64,000 bases of DNA from Gilvimarinus polysaccharolyticus (GCF_001187555.1 NZ_LFIJ01000002.1:22481-86480); one strand, 5' to 3'; counted from the stretch's first letter, positions 53,688 through 63,418 are shown. Translations and numbers: made by a program. The notes: generated from the letters alone by a model not told the origin.

Positions 53688-55343
53688 TTATAGTTTATGA
53701 AAACACAACCTCAAATCGAGATCTTCCACAATAAACAAATGAGGTTTTCTACTATCAACAACCAACACCATACCGGCCGCACCAGTTAATGACCGGTAAG
53801 CTTTAGCAAAGCCACCATCAATACAGATTAACTGTCCCTGTGCATATATTGGCGATTCAGCATCTTTCAGTTTCACTGGAACATGACCATTAATTAACAC
53901 ACTTCTTTCATCGCCACTAAGCTCTTTAGCTACTTTTGCAACAAAATCTTGGTTGTTTCGAGCATCAAAATATGGGTTTTTTCCTTCCCGGTGGTAGTGC
54001 TTATCCTCAATAAAATAGCGTTCAAACGTTGTCATTTTATCGCGACCAAACAACGGCGAACTAGGGCCGCACCATAAATACCAAGCAATATCCGACAAGT
54101 ACTTACAGCTATTAGTATTGCGCCGCGAGTAAGCTTTTCTAAGCTGTAACTCTAAGGCATCAAATAACGCACGTCCTTTAAGCTCTCGATCATTCACACA
54201 AAACGGAATCGGCTCAAGGTTTTCATCAACAGGAAGGCAGCCGTGGCACATAGTGTAGCCATCGTCCGTCTCTAACAAGCCGCCATTGGCAAACAAGAAA
54301 TTTATATGTTTTTGCAACCGCTCCGAGCCAATAAATTGCAGTTTTAAATATTCTATTAGCTGCCATTCCTGTTCGGTCAATGAGGAGGTAGACTCTGGAT
54401 TAACCGTAGGGAATCGCGTATCAGACAAGACAACTGTATTACCCTGAAGGTTAATAGCCCCTGAGGTGAAGTCAACTTTGCTAAGCATGGCCCGATCAGC
54501 AAGAGAAAAATGGGGGTTGCGTTCGATGATTTGCTGCTCCAGCTTAAATTGCACAATCGCAATAGCTTTATGCATCATCGAGTAAGAGCGGCTAGAGAAT
54601 GCATCAGCATTACAACTAGAGACAAAATTTAAACAGGGATCATCAGAGTAATATTCTTCAGCCAGATCGGCCAAGCGGTTTAAACAAATACCATAGTCTT
54701 CGGTCAAAGTGCTGACATCGCCATACTTAAGGCATAAGCGCACTACCGTCGCAATGCACTCTAATGAACCAGATGCCGCCCCCATCCACAACACATCATG
54801 ATTACCCCACTGGATACTCACTGACGGCAGTGCCTCTAACTGTTCTAATATTTTCGCAGCATCTGGTCCTCTATCGTATATATCACCAACCACATACAAA
54901 CGATAGCGGATTAAAGCGGTAATCGCTTTGGCGATATAACGACACAGCTGCTCACGATCTTGATCGTCAAGCAAAGCAATCGCCTCCCGGCGCTGCTCAT
55001 CAAGTTCACCCGTTATAGCGTATTCATCTAATATATTTAAAAACCAGCTACAACTAGAAAACGTCTCAACTCCGACCGGCCAAAAACGACGATCCTGCTT
55101 AAAGTTAAGCAGGATCTCCATCATGGCAGTTAGGTTATTAAAATGTTCAAGATTATCCGCAGAAGGCAAGCTTTCACCCAGCAAATAATGACGCAAAGCC
55201 TCTAACGGAGCCTTGGGGTTGCGAGCAACATACTCATCAATCAGCGTTTCGACCACAGCAAAACGCTGCCGCACCAAGGATTCAAACATATCCCCCTGGC
55301 CATGCAAGTCAGATATAAAAACTTTATAGGGCGTTGTTGACAT
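53688..55343 (-). CDS. class III fructose-1,6-bisphosphatase
   Basis: 551 residues with the metallophosphatase core: SDLHGQGD (Asp12, His14), GDIYDRGPD starting at 153 and GNHDVLWMG at 180-188. Long insertions are typical of the Firmicutes-type class III enzyme (Bacillus Fbp, about 670 residues), here somewhat shorter. It hydrolyses fructose-1,6-bisphosphate to fructose-6-phosphate, the committed gluconeogenic step, in the cytoplasm. It lies 23 bases after fbaA in the alginate run. Class III enzymes are not the usual one in gammaproteobacteria, so transfer into the locus is possible. Confidence 0.88.
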   Translation of the reverse strand: MSTTPYKVFISDLHGQGDMFESLVRQRFAVVETLIDEYVARNPKAPLEALRHYLLGESLPSADNLEHFNNLTAMMEILLNFKQDRRFWPVGVETFSSCSWFLNILDEYAITGELDEQRREAIALLDDQDREQLCRYIAKAITALIRYRLYVVGDIYDRGPDAAKILEQLEALPSVSIQWGNHDVLWMGAASGSLECIATVVRLCLKYGDVSTLTEDYGICLNRLADLAEEYYSDDPCLNFVSSCNADAFSSRSYSMMHKAIAIVQFKLEQQIIERNPHFSLADRAMLSKVDFTSGAINLQGNTVVLSDTRFPTVNPESTSSLTEQEWQLIEYLKLQFIGSERLQKHINFLFANGGLLETDDGYTMCHGCLPVDENLEPIPFCVNDRELKGRALFDALELQLRKAYSRRNTNSCKYLSDIAWYLWCGPSSPLFGRDKMTTFERYFIEDKHYHREGKNPYFDARNNQDFVAKVAKELSGDERSVLINGHVPVKLKDAESPIYAQGQLICIDGGFAKAYRSLTGAAGMVLVVDSRKPHLFIVEDLDLRLCFHKL

Positions 55344-55366
55344 CTATGCGCCACTCACTGAATAAA

Positions 55367-56440
55367 TTAAAAAACACTTTCACAATTAAGCTGACGGCAG
55401 ATATCAGTCAATTTTGACGAGAACCCTTCCTCGGCTTTACGCAGCCAAACTCGAGGGTCATAGAACTTTTTATTCGGAACATCGGAGCCCTCTGGATTGC
55501 CAATTTGAGCACAGAGATAATCCTTGCGGTCCTCATAAAACTCACGCACACCAGACCAGTACGCCCACTGTAAATCAGTATCGACATTCACCTTAATAAC
55601 ACCGTACTCAATCCCCAGTGCGATATCTTCAGCAGATGAACCGGAACCGCCGTGAAATACAAAGTCTATCGGGTTGTGGCCCAAAGCAAATTTTTTGCTT
55701 ACATAATCCTGAGATTCTCTTAAAATTTCAGGCCGAAGAATGACATTGCCAGGAGAATAAACTCCGTGAACGTTACCAAATGAAGCCGCAATAGTGAACT
55801 TGTCACTAATTTGACTGAGTTTTTCATGGGCATAAGCAACCTCAGAAGGTTGAGTGTACAAACGCGATGAATCTATATCTGTATTATCAACCCCATCTTC
55901 TTCGCCGCCGGTTACCCCGAGCTCAATCTCCAGAGTCATTCCTATTGCACTCATACGCTTAAGGTACTCGCAGCATGTTGCAATATTGTCCTCTAATGAC
56001 TCTTCCGACAAATCGATCATATGCGATGAAAATAATGGCTTTCCATATTGCTTAAAGTACTGCTCTCCCGCATCCAGCATCCCGTCAATCCACGGCAGAA
56101 GCTTACGTGCGGCATGATCAGTGTGAAGCATTACATGAGCGCCATAACTAGGCGCCATAGAGTGAACATGTAGTGCCGCCGAAACAGCGCCTTTAATCGA
56201 ACCTTGGTGATTCGAATTGCTAACTGACTTGCCACCATAGAAAGCGGCACCGCCATGAGACAGCTGAATAATAATCGGAGCACTCAGCTCCGCCGCAACA
56301 GCCATAACGCTATTAGCCGTGCTTGAACTGGTAATATTTACGGCGGGCAATGCCATCCGTTGCGCTTTGGCGTAAGAAAAAGTCTCAGCGACTGCGTCGC
56401 CGAGAATAACATTTTCAGGTAGGGTTAATTTATTAATCAT
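55367..56440 (-). CDS. fbaA: class II fructose-bisphosphate aldolase
   Basis: 357 residues from ATG 56440 (the frame opens further up at 56503 without a ribosome site), matching E. coli FbaA in length. The zinc/catalytic motif LHTDHA has Asp108 and His109. SFGNVHGVYSPGNV and the phosphate-binding FVFHGGSGS follow. It condenses glyceraldehyde-3-phosphate and dihydroxyacetone phosphate to fructose-1,6-bisphosphate, or the reverse. Next to a bisphosphatase and after kdgK, it probably works in the gluconeogenic direction during growth on alginate. It is not a KDPG aldolase, which belongs to another family. Confidence 0.93.
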   Translation of the reverse strand: MINKLTLPENVILGDAVAETFSYAKAQRMALPAVNITSSSTANSVMAVAAELSAPIIIQLSHGGAAFYGGKSVSNSNHQGSIKGAVSAALHVHSMAPSYGAHVMLHTDHAARKLLPWIDGMLDAGEQYFKQYGKPLFSSHMIDLSEESLEDNIATCCEYLKRMSAIGMTLEIELGVTGGEEDGVDNTDIDSSRLYTQPSEVAYAHEKLSQISDKFTIAASFGNVHGVYSPGNVILRPEILRESQDYVSKKFALGHNPIDFVFHGGSGSSAEDIALGIEYGVIKVNVDTDLQWAYWSGVREFYEDRKDYLCAQIGNPEGSDVPNKKFYDPRVWLRKAEEGFSSKLTDICRQLNCESVF

Positions 56441-56483
56441 GGACAACTCTCTTGTGGATTGTTGGATACTAGAGCTAAATTCA

Positions 56484-57410
56484 CTAAAAGCTGGGCATTT
56501 CACTTTCAGCTATAATTGCGCCCTTATGCTGTATCACCGTTGAGGCCAGGATATGGCCTTTCATCGCAGCACTTTGCTGACTTTCGCCTCGTGAGCGAAA
56601 GTGCAGATAAGCTGCATTAAACGAGTCCCCTGCCGAAGTGGTATCAACCACTTCAACTCGGCGCCCTGTCACCATTGCTCGGGTTTCACCATCGTCAACA
56701 CAGCAGCCGTCCGCACCCATTTTGAGGATGATTTCTCGGGCACCGCATTGACGTATTCTGTCAATCACTGCATCTTTATCGGCGTCGCCATAAAGCATCG
56801 ACTCATCATCGATGGTCGGCAAAGCTATATCACTAATGGCATAAGCTCTGTTAAACGCCTGTTGCGCATCATCGGTGTTGCACCATAAAACCGGACGATA
56901 GTTCCCGTCAAAGACAATTTTCTTGCCCGTCGACTGCAAGCTTTCTAACAGTGCAAAAAGTCTTTCGCGAGATGGCTCATCAAGTACAGCCAAGCTAATT
57001 CCCGACAAATAAATAAAATCAAAGTCAGACAGTTTCGTCATAAGCTGTTGCTGCTTAACATCACTGTCTAAAATGTATTTTGCTGCAGAATCGTTGCGCC
57101 AGTAAATAAAATGGCGCTCGCCAGACCCATCGTTACTGATATGATAGATACCTGGTCGCTTGCTTGTATCAACTTGCACTAAGCGAGTATCTACGCCATT
57201 TTTTTGCCACTGAGCAATCATCCAACGACTTACTTGATCGTCACCCATTGCAGTCACAAAGCTGGCTTTACTGCCAAGCCTAGCCAAATAAATGGATGTA
57301 TTTAGAGTATCCCCTCCATAGCCCATAACCGCCGATATTTTTTCGATATCGCTGGACAAGCTACCACTGGAAATCTCCAGCATGCATTCGCCAATAGCTG
57401 CAATGTTCAC
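56484..57410 (-). CDS. kdgK: 2-keto-3-deoxygluconate kinase
   Basis: 308 residues from GTG 57410, with GAGG upstream. It is a PfkB-family sugar kinase: N-terminal GECMLEIS and GYGGDTLNTSIYLARLG, and the catalytic signature DTTSAGDSFNAAYL with its Asp base. It phosphorylates KDG to KDPG. Placement directly after the DEH reductase gene supports this substrate. It begins 23 bases after an intrinsic terminator, so its expression depends on readthrough or a hidden promoter. Confidence 0.92.
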   Translation of the reverse strand: MNIAAIGECMLEISSGSLSSDIEKISAVMGYGGDTLNTSIYLARLGSKASFVTAMGDDQVSRWMIAQWQKNGVDTRLVQVDTSKRPGIYHISNDGSGERHFIYWRNDSAAKYILDSDVKQQQLMTKLSDFDFIYLSGISLAVLDEPSRERLFALLESLQSTGKKIVFDGNYRPVLWCNTDDAQQAFNRAYAISDIALPTIDDESMLYGDADKDAVIDRIRQCGAREIILKMGADGCCVDDGETRAMVTGRRVEVVDTTSAGDSFNAAYLHFRSRGESQQSAAMKGHILASTVIQHKGAIIAESEMPSF

Positions 57411-57433
57411 AAACTACCTCTTTAATAAAAAAA

Positions 57434-57456
57434 AGACCCGAGCGTTACTCGGGTCT
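57434..57456 (-). terminator. internal terminator between DEH reductase and kdgK
   Basis: AGACCCGAG - CGTTA - CTCGGGTCT, followed on the minus strand by eight Ts. The form is complete for an intrinsic terminator and it splits the gene run. Confidence 0.88.
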
Positions 57457-57469
57457 AATAAGCGGACGA

Positions 57470-58222
57470 TTAAGAAAACAACAAGCCGCCATTAACATCC
57501 ATATTCAACCCGGTCAGGAACGAAGCTTCATCCGAGGCCAAATAAGCAACAACGTCTGCCACTTCATCTGGGGCACCTTCGCGACGCAAAGGTGTCGCGC
57601 CGGCAACATTTGTGCGTGCTTCATTTTTGGTAAAAGTATCGTGAAAGGTTGTACTAATCATACCAGGGCACAATGAGTTCACACGAATACCCTGAGGGCC
57701 CAGCTCTTTCGCCATAGATCGAGTAAAGGTCATAACGGCCCCCTTTGCCGTGGCATAAGCAGAGGCTCCTGGGCCACCACCATCGCGTCCAGCCTGTGAT
57801 GAGAAGTTTATAATCGATCCGCCTTTGCTCATATGAGGAACGACATACTTAGTCATCAAGAAGGTACTGGTTAGGTTTAAGCGAACCACAAAATCAAAAA
57901 ATTCTGGATCCATCTCATTAAGAGTTTTACGCTCGACCAAGCCACCTGCAACGTTCACCAAAATATCAATTTTTTCGCCAAAAGCTTCTTGTGTTTTAGC
58001 AACAAGATCTTGCACTTGCTCGGGCTTCGTCATATCACCACGAACCAAAATTGCCTCGGCTCCCAGCGCTTTTACTTCGCTCAAAGTACTCTCGGCTTGT
58101 TCTTGGCTGCCGTAGTAATTGATTACCAACTTAGCGCCTTCTTTGGCAAGCTTTACAGAAATAGACCGGCCGATGTCACGTGCACCCCCGGTAATGATGC
58201 AAACACGATTTTGAAGCTTCAT
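57470..58222 (-). CDS. SDR-family reductase, probable DEH reductase
   Basis: 250 residues, a short-chain dehydrogenase with the cofactor motif TGGARDIG at 11-18, the NAG-like VNVAGG, and the active site Ser141/142, Tyr156 and Lys160 (YATAK). Its context between kdgF and kdgK, and likeness to alginate-pathway reductases, point to reduction of 4-deoxy-L-erythro-5-hexoseulose uronate (DEH) to 2-keto-3-deoxygluconate with NAD(P)H. The residues after beta-2 (NYYGSQ) suggest NADPH, which is uncertain. It is cytoplasmic. A terminator follows the gene. Confidence 0.88.
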   Translation of the reverse strand: MKLQNRVCIITGGARDIGRSISVKLAKEGAKLVINYYGSQEQAESTLSEVKALGAEAILVRGDMTKPEQVQDLVAKTQEAFGEKIDILVNVAGGLVERKTLNEMDPEFFDFVVRLNLTSTFLMTKYVVPHMSKGGSIINFSSQAGRDGGGPGASAYATAKGAVMTFTRSMAKELGPQGIRVNSLCPGMISTTFHDTFTKNEARTNVAGATPLRREGAPDEVADVVAYLASDEASFLTGLNMDVNGGLLFS

Positions 58223-58361
58223 ATATACCTACCTAAAGACCAATTAGTGATTTCTATTAAAAGGGCCTTTTCTTGCCATCCAAACAGAGGCTTTAACAAA
58301 GACAAGGGAGCCCGCACCTATAAATATTAGCTATAAAGACTCTACAGCAATCAAGCTCGGT

Positions 58362-58709
58362 TTATTCTTTACCCACAAGGTCAGCGCGAATCGGGCTGAA
58401 AATATCAATCAAGATGCCGGCCTCTAAACAAACAGCGCCATGCTCTTCATTAGGTGGAACATAGAAACAATCACCCGCTTGCAAAATCTTCTTTTCACCG
58501 TCGATCATCACTTCAAACTTGCCCCGTTCAACATAAGCAACTTGAGACTGAAAGTGACTGTGAACATAGCCTTCACTGCCGGTTTCGAAGGTGACACGGA
58601 CAACCATAATCTGTTCGTTATAGCCCATGACTCGACGCTTAACACCCGGCGCCACGGCTTCTTCTTCAATGGTGCTCATTTCAATAAACTTTTTAGATTC
58701 AATCAGCAT
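58362..58709 (-). CDS. kdgF: KdgF-type cupin, unsaturated uronate ring-opening enzyme
   Basis: 115 residues from ATG 58709 (a GTG at 58718 is in frame). It is a single cupin domain with metal-ligand His50, His52 (VHSHF), a nearby Gln and His90 (NEEHGAV), and strands VAYVERGKFEVMIDGEKKI. KdgF converts 4,5-unsaturated uronate monomers into linear ketouronate (DEH in the alginate route). It sits between the PL17 lyase and the DEH reductase, exactly where the step is needed. Confidence 0.92.
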   Translation of the reverse strand: MLIESKKFIEMSTIEEEAVAPGVKRRVMGYNEQIMVVRVTFETGSEGYVHSHFQSQVAYVERGKFEVMIDGEKKILQAGDCFYVPPNEEHGAVCLEAGILIDIFSPIRADLVGKE

Positions 58710-58773
58710 TTTTATCACCCGTTACTTTTAAAAATTTAAATATCCGCACCTGCCATGTGAGCGGCCGCAACAA

Positions 58774-60933
58774 TCAATGCTTGCTTGACTGAACAACCTT
58801 GGCCTCAACTGGAGCGGAATCTTTACTGCCATTGGTTAGCACTAAAGTGAAATCACCTAAATCACCCATATTTACGATCAACTCTGAGCCGGTATTGGTC
58901 ACTTTGTAACTCAACGACTCCACTCGGCTATAGGCATTCTGTACATATTCAGCCGTACCGTTGTACTCGCCATGGGGTTCAACCACGGCATACATAACGG
59001 CGTTATCAGCCTGCAAGCGACGCACCACACCCTGATCACGACGAAGATTGTGATTAGGATCATTAGCACCCAGCTGAAAAAATAACGTTTCTGCCGCACC
59101 TTTACCCTCTATGTGGTGGCCATAGGTGTAAGAGTAAAAACGGTTATCTAACAACCACGTTAGTCGGTTATTACTAGCGGAATTATCAGCCTGAGCACGC
59201 AACAACATATGTTGGTAGCCATTAGCATCACCCATGGCTTTCCAAGTATTAAAACTCTTATTGTTAGATAAGTTATGATCTATCACTTGGCCATTAAAAT
59301 GCAGCGGCAAATCATACAAATGTTTAGCGTCAGCCTGCACAGCAACCACATCAATGACAAAGGGCTCTACCGCCTCAGGCTTAACTAACGCCTGAACACG
59401 CGTAAAATTAACACCTTTATAGGCGGTATTTATCCGACCAATACTAATATCTGCCAAATCACTCTGAACGAAAATAACTTGCTCGGCAGGCTTGTCATTC
59501 GCTTCAGACAAATTGGCATTAAATTGGTTTTTTTTGTCTACGACTAAAGTGTTATGAGCAATCGTTTGTTTTGCCCAGGTGTCATTTTCTAGCAAGTAAT
59601 GACCGCCGTATTTAGCCTCGACATTAAGATACCGCGCTGCACCATAATCGCTAACAACTTCATTACCGTTATCGTAGAACTGCCAGCTTAAGCGATCGTA
59701 ATGTCCATGCCCCATACCTTGACTGGTATTTTTAGCCACAACCAAAGTGCCACTCTCGTTATCACCCGAGCGCATCAACGTTAGAGCACCCTGTGTACCC
59801 GAGGCGCCATCACGATAGACTTTTGATGAGTACGGATAAGGCGCGACTGAGTTATTAGCAATAATCTCAGACAGAGCCACGCCACCCGCACTAAGGCTAA
59901 CGCGCTCTTGCTGCCGAGCAATATCGCTTAAGCTTTTATCCAAGGTAATGTCGTAGGCAATTGCGAGTGCCTGCACCAACTCTTCGGTCTTGATGCCTTT
60001 ATCTTTTATCGCATCATTAATGGGTAAAAATAGACCGTTATAACTTAACTCGATCGTGGTCTTGATCGCCTTAAGCAATATTCCATCACGGTATTTGAAA
60101 ATTTCTTTTTTCGGCTCATTGGTTTGAATCGCTTTAGCAAACCAAACAAAAGGCATTAAGGCATAACGTTGATAATAAGGCCCTTCAGTGTAATAGCCGT
60201 CGGGCGAGAACAACTCATCCAACTGCTTGTAAAAACCTGAGTTACCGCTTTCATCCAAACCAGTAAGCGCCTGTGCTACATAATCATCGCGCCCAGTGGC
60301 ATAGCCCACCATACCAACCGCAGCTACCGCCCAAGTACCATGATTGTGAATTTTATCAAAGGTTTGCGGCTGTCCTTTAGACAGATAATCGGCAACAGGA
60401 AACAATAAATTATTCTGTATATTACGTTTCTGCTCGTCCGTCAAAGCTTCAGCAACCATATCGTAAGCCTGTATGGTGTACACCAACCACACAGCTTCAT
60501 TTAAGCTCTGCCAAAACAGCTTCCCTGGGGTTTGCTCTTTTTTCTCGGGGTGTAAACCAAGCATTGGATACATCTGCGCATAAGTGTCGAGCATCTCGGT
60601 CACGTATTCGCTGTAGCGGCTTTCACTGCTTAGCTGAAACTGTAATGCAGCCGCGTACATAGCTTTATAATTACGCTTGTGTTGCTCGTGAGTATAACCA
60701 CCGCCTGCATCCTTAGGCCAAGGCACAACGATACCTTCATCGAGGGCCGCATCGGCTAAGTGTTTATTTGCCTGCATCGATTGCTCTAACAGGCCGCCAC
60801 CGGCTTGCCGTAGTGCAACTATGTCCGCCTCACTAATCACTAACGATGGCGACTCGGCCGCACTGCTCACCGCACCGGTCAGCAACAAACAAAAAATAGC
60901 GCTAACTTTTATAACTACAGAAGATATCTTCAT
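58774..60933 (-). CDS. PL17 oligoalginate lyase
   Basis: 719 residues. Signal peptide about 1-26 (LLLTGAVSSAAES), an alpha/alpha toroid domain to about 370, then a heparinase II/III-type beta-sandwich. Asn197, His198 (KIHNHGTW), Tyr254 (GPYYQRY), His409 (GMGHGHYD) and Tyr446 (GGHYLLEN) fit the Alg17C catalytic residues N201, H202, Y258, H413 and Y450 with a constant offset of four, as I recall that enzyme. It would release unsaturated monomer from alginate oligosaccharides in the periplasm. Its start lies six bases after the PL6 stop, so translation is coupled. Confidence 0.95.
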   Translation of the reverse strand: MKISSVVIKVSAIFCLLLTGAVSSAAESPSLVISEADIVALRQAGGGLLEQSMQANKHLADAALDEGIVVPWPKDAGGGYTHEQHKRNYKAMYAAALQFQLSSESRYSEYVTEMLDTYAQMYPMLGLHPEKKEQTPGKLFWQSLNEAVWLVYTIQAYDMVAEALTDEQKRNIQNNLLFPVADYLSKGQPQTFDKIHNHGTWAVAAVGMVGYATGRDDYVAQALTGLDESGNSGFYKQLDELFSPDGYYTEGPYYQRYALMPFVWFAKAIQTNEPKKEIFKYRDGILLKAIKTTIELSYNGLFLPINDAIKDKGIKTEELVQALAIAYDITLDKSLSDIARQQERVSLSAGGVALSEIIANNSVAPYPYSSKVYRDGASGTQGALTLMRSGDNESGTLVVAKNTSQGMGHGHYDRLSWQFYDNGNEVVSDYGAARYLNVEAKYGGHYLLENDTWAKQTIAHNTLVVDKKNQFNANLSEANDKPAEQVIFVQSDLADISIGRINTAYKGVNFTRVQALVKPEAVEPFVIDVVAVQADAKHLYDLPLHFNGQVIDHNLSNNKSFNTWKAMGDANGYQHMLLRAQADNSASNNRLTWLLDNRFYSYTYGHHIEGKGAAETLFFQLGANDPNHNLRRDQGVVRRLQADNAVMYAVVEPHGEYNGTAEYVQNAYSRVESLSYKVTNTGSELIVNMGDLGDFTLVLTNGSKDSAPVEAKVVQSSKH

Positions 60934-60939
60934 AGCAAA

Positions 60940-63150
60940 TTACTCAGAGAATTTATTATTTTCAGAGGCAAAGGTCGACTCCATACCCGGTACAACGCTC
61001 TGCACCTGATACAAGGGTTTATGGCTGTATGTGTTATCGCTGATACGTACCACCGGGCCACCCACGGTATGCTGAACCAAGATAGGCGCACTGTTATCAA
61101 AGTGACTGTTGCTAACCAAAGCGCGCTGCACGCCGTGCAACAGAATACTATGAGCGTTTGCATCAGCTGCCGGAGAGTTCGTTACGGTCACATTATCGAC
61201 ACTCACGTGCGGGCCAAACGTGCTTTCATCGGTACCACCACGATAAACCGTCATCAGACCGCCATTAACATTACTGACGTTACTGTCTTTAACCGTAATG
61301 TACTCAGCGTTGTACATACCGTAATCATCTCGCTCCGAGTCCAGCTTTAATACTGTGCCGGTAATATTGCTAAAGTTAGAGTCAGTCACGATAACATTGT
61401 CAGCAAAAGTGCTTTGGCGAAGCTTAATCACATCAAAGTCTTTATTGATATTTAGATCCGTCACCTCGACACCCAACAACTCTAATTCAAAGTTTTTAGT
61501 CATCGGTTTGCTGTCAGAGCGAATCACGGCATTCGCTTTATCATCGGGAGCACGCACACCGCTTATGGATAGGTTCTGCAGACGTATTGCGCTGCCGTTT
61601 CTTAAATCGATAAGAGATTTACGTGCAAACGTCAATCGAGTTTTACCTTGACCGGCGCCGCGAATAATTAAAGGCTTATTCAGAATTATGGTTTTTGACG
61701 AGTGGTAATCACCTTCACCTAGCACCAGTTCAGCCGCACCATCCAGCGCTTTATAAGCGTTTAGAATAGTATCTTCACCCGGCTTTACCACAACACTTTT
61801 AGCGGTTTCAAAAAGGGCAGATTTTTCATACTTAGGATACCAAGAGACTCCCACTTGAGCCTTGGTAACCGGCAATTTAGGAGCCGCTACGGTTAGCGAA
61901 TCGACGTTATCAAACCCTTTGCCCAGTTGCTCGCCAGGTGCAAAGTTCGTTTTGTTACCACTAAATTCTACCCCTTCTACACTGTCATGCAATTCAAAGG
62001 GTGAGTCTTTTGAATCATGAATAATCGTGTTGTTTATAAAGCGGCTGTTAGACGCAATAGCGCTTCGCTCTTCGTCGCTGCCGGCACCAAAGATAATACG
62101 ATCCACATTAACTAAAGTGTTGTTTTCGATCAGTGCGTTATCAACCTGATGGTAACGGTTTATGCTCGAGTTAGGCACGCCATTCATCACCACTAAACCA
62201 CCACCAAAACGCGAACCAGCCAGCCCCGACAGGTAATTATTTCTAATGATTTGATCGGCGTTAATCACTCGTATACCACCGGTGTGATCCACACCATTAC
62301 CAATAAACGCATTACCCTCCACTAAGTTGCCATTACCGTGACGCAACGTAAGGGTGCCACGTGACTCAAAAAACACATTGTTTTTAATGACATTTTTGCT
62401 CGACTTATTCGAAAGAATTTCGACCTCACCATCACAGTGCTCAAAGTAGTTATGGGCCACGGTAGTCAGCGAGTCGCTTAAAGAATAATGACTAGTCCCC
62501 ACGCGTAAAGTCTCACCACCATTGGAGCCTAATACTGGCCGTGGGCCAAAATAGTTGTACTCGATAACATGCTTGTTTTCTCGGCTATGCACAGTATCCA
62601 GTCGCACCGCCATGGTGACGCCCTTGTTGCGCTTAAAGCTAAAGTGATTGTGATCTATACGGTTGTTTTTACCATAGACACTCACCCAGTAGTCCGTCTC
62701 GTAGCGATCGGGATTACTAAAATCGTCGATCACCACTTCGGTTAAACGCGTGTTAACCGCAATCGTCGAGTAATCAGAGTCATCGGTTGGCTTGGCGGTA
62801 CGAAAAGAAATTACCGCATCGGAGGGGGTGTAACCGTCCTTAAAGACAAGACCGCGAACCACTAGATGCTCGCCCGCCAATTTTAGGTTAGAACGACCAC
62901 TAATAATCGCCTTGCCGGGGTTAGCAGCGGCCAGAGTAATGGGTTGCGCAGCAGTTCCTTGAGCTGAAAAAACGAACTCGACATCGCGCCAAACACCATC
63001 ATTAAGAAGCACCCGATCACCGGGCTCTAACTCGCTGACGACCTGCTGGTATTCAGAAAAGTTTGCTACTGGGTAATCTTTTGCTGCACAAAGAGCCGGA
63101 ACAAAAGACAACAGAAACATGATGGAAAAAGTCGAATTCTTATTAGTCAT
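60940..63150 (-). CDS. PL6 alginate lyase with duplicated beta-helix domain (AlyGC-like)
   Basis: 736 residues from ATG 63150, chosen for its signal peptide (MTNKNSTFSIMFLLSFVPAL); ATG 63168 is the alternative. Neither start has a clear ribosome site. The first parallel beta-helix (about 30-385) carries the catalytic Lys249 (LSNKSS) and Arg270 (LTLRHGN), 21 apart as in AlyGC. A second beta-helix domain (about 440-735) lacks them and is probably structural. There is no lipid anchor, so it is periplasmic or secreted. It is the first gene of the eight-gene alginate run, with a promoter about 240 bases upstream. Confidence 0.93.
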   Translation of the reverse strand: MTNKNSTFSIMFLLSFVPALCAAKDYPVANFSEYQQVVSELEPGDRVLLNDGVWRDVEFVFSAQGTAAQPITLAAANPGKAIISGRSNLKLAGEHLVVRGLVFKDGYTPSDAVISFRTAKPTDDSDYSTIAVNTRLTEVVIDDFSNPDRYETDYWVSVYGKNNRIDHNHFSFKRNKGVTMAVRLDTVHSRENKHVIEYNYFGPRPVLGSNGGETLRVGTSHYSLSDSLTTVAHNYFEHCDGEVEILSNKSSKNVIKNNVFFESRGTLTLRHGNGNLVEGNAFIGNGVDHTGGIRVINADQIIRNNYLSGLAGSRFGGGLVVMNGVPNSSINRYHQVDNALIENNTLVNVDRIIFGAGSDEERSAIASNSRFINNTIIHDSKDSPFELHDSVEGVEFSGNKTNFAPGEQLGKGFDNVDSLTVAAPKLPVTKAQVGVSWYPKYEKSALFETAKSVVVKPGEDTILNAYKALDGAAELVLGEGDYHSSKTIILNKPLIIRGAGQGKTRLTFARKSLIDLRNGSAIRLQNLSISGVRAPDDKANAVIRSDSKPMTKNFELELLGVEVTDLNINKDFDVIKLRQSTFADNVIVTDSNFSNITGTVLKLDSERDDYGMYNAEYITVKDSNVSNVNGGLMTVYRGGTDESTFGPHVSVDNVTVTNSPAADANAHSILLHGVQRALVSNSHFDNSAPILVQHTVGGPVVRISDNTYSHKPLYQVQSVVPGMESTFASENNKFSE

Positions 63151-63386
63151 ATCAATCACACCACACATTCGCTCAAAAGAAATTGGCCGAGTCCTAGCGA
63201 AGAGCCCAAGCCAAGAAGAGTCACACTCAGAATCAGCTATACACTGACGGCCAGCTTGGGACCAAACTCACACTGCTGGCTTAAAAATGATGCAGAGGCC
63301 TCCAAACTTCGGCGCCGCCCAGACACAGGTCATGCTTCGCAGGCCAAACTCAAACGGTAAGTTTCCACATCAAAATTTCTGACAAC

Positions 63387-63418
63387 AGATTATCAGCCTC
63401 CCGACAATAGTGTCAACC
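63387..63418 (-). promoter_or_regulatory. promoter of the PL6-PL17 run (shared motif)
   Basis: On the minus strand: GG, TTGACA (63416-63411), 18 bases, TAATCT (63392-63387), with the same layout as the second receptor and the PL6 lipoprotein gene. Confidence 0.6.

Noticed and set aside
55367-56440. Aldolase gene as the missing KDPG aldolase
   Set aside because: The motifs (LHTDHA, FHGGSGS) are those of zinc-dependent class II fructose-bisphosphate aldolase; KDPG aldolase is a much shorter Schiff-base enzyme.
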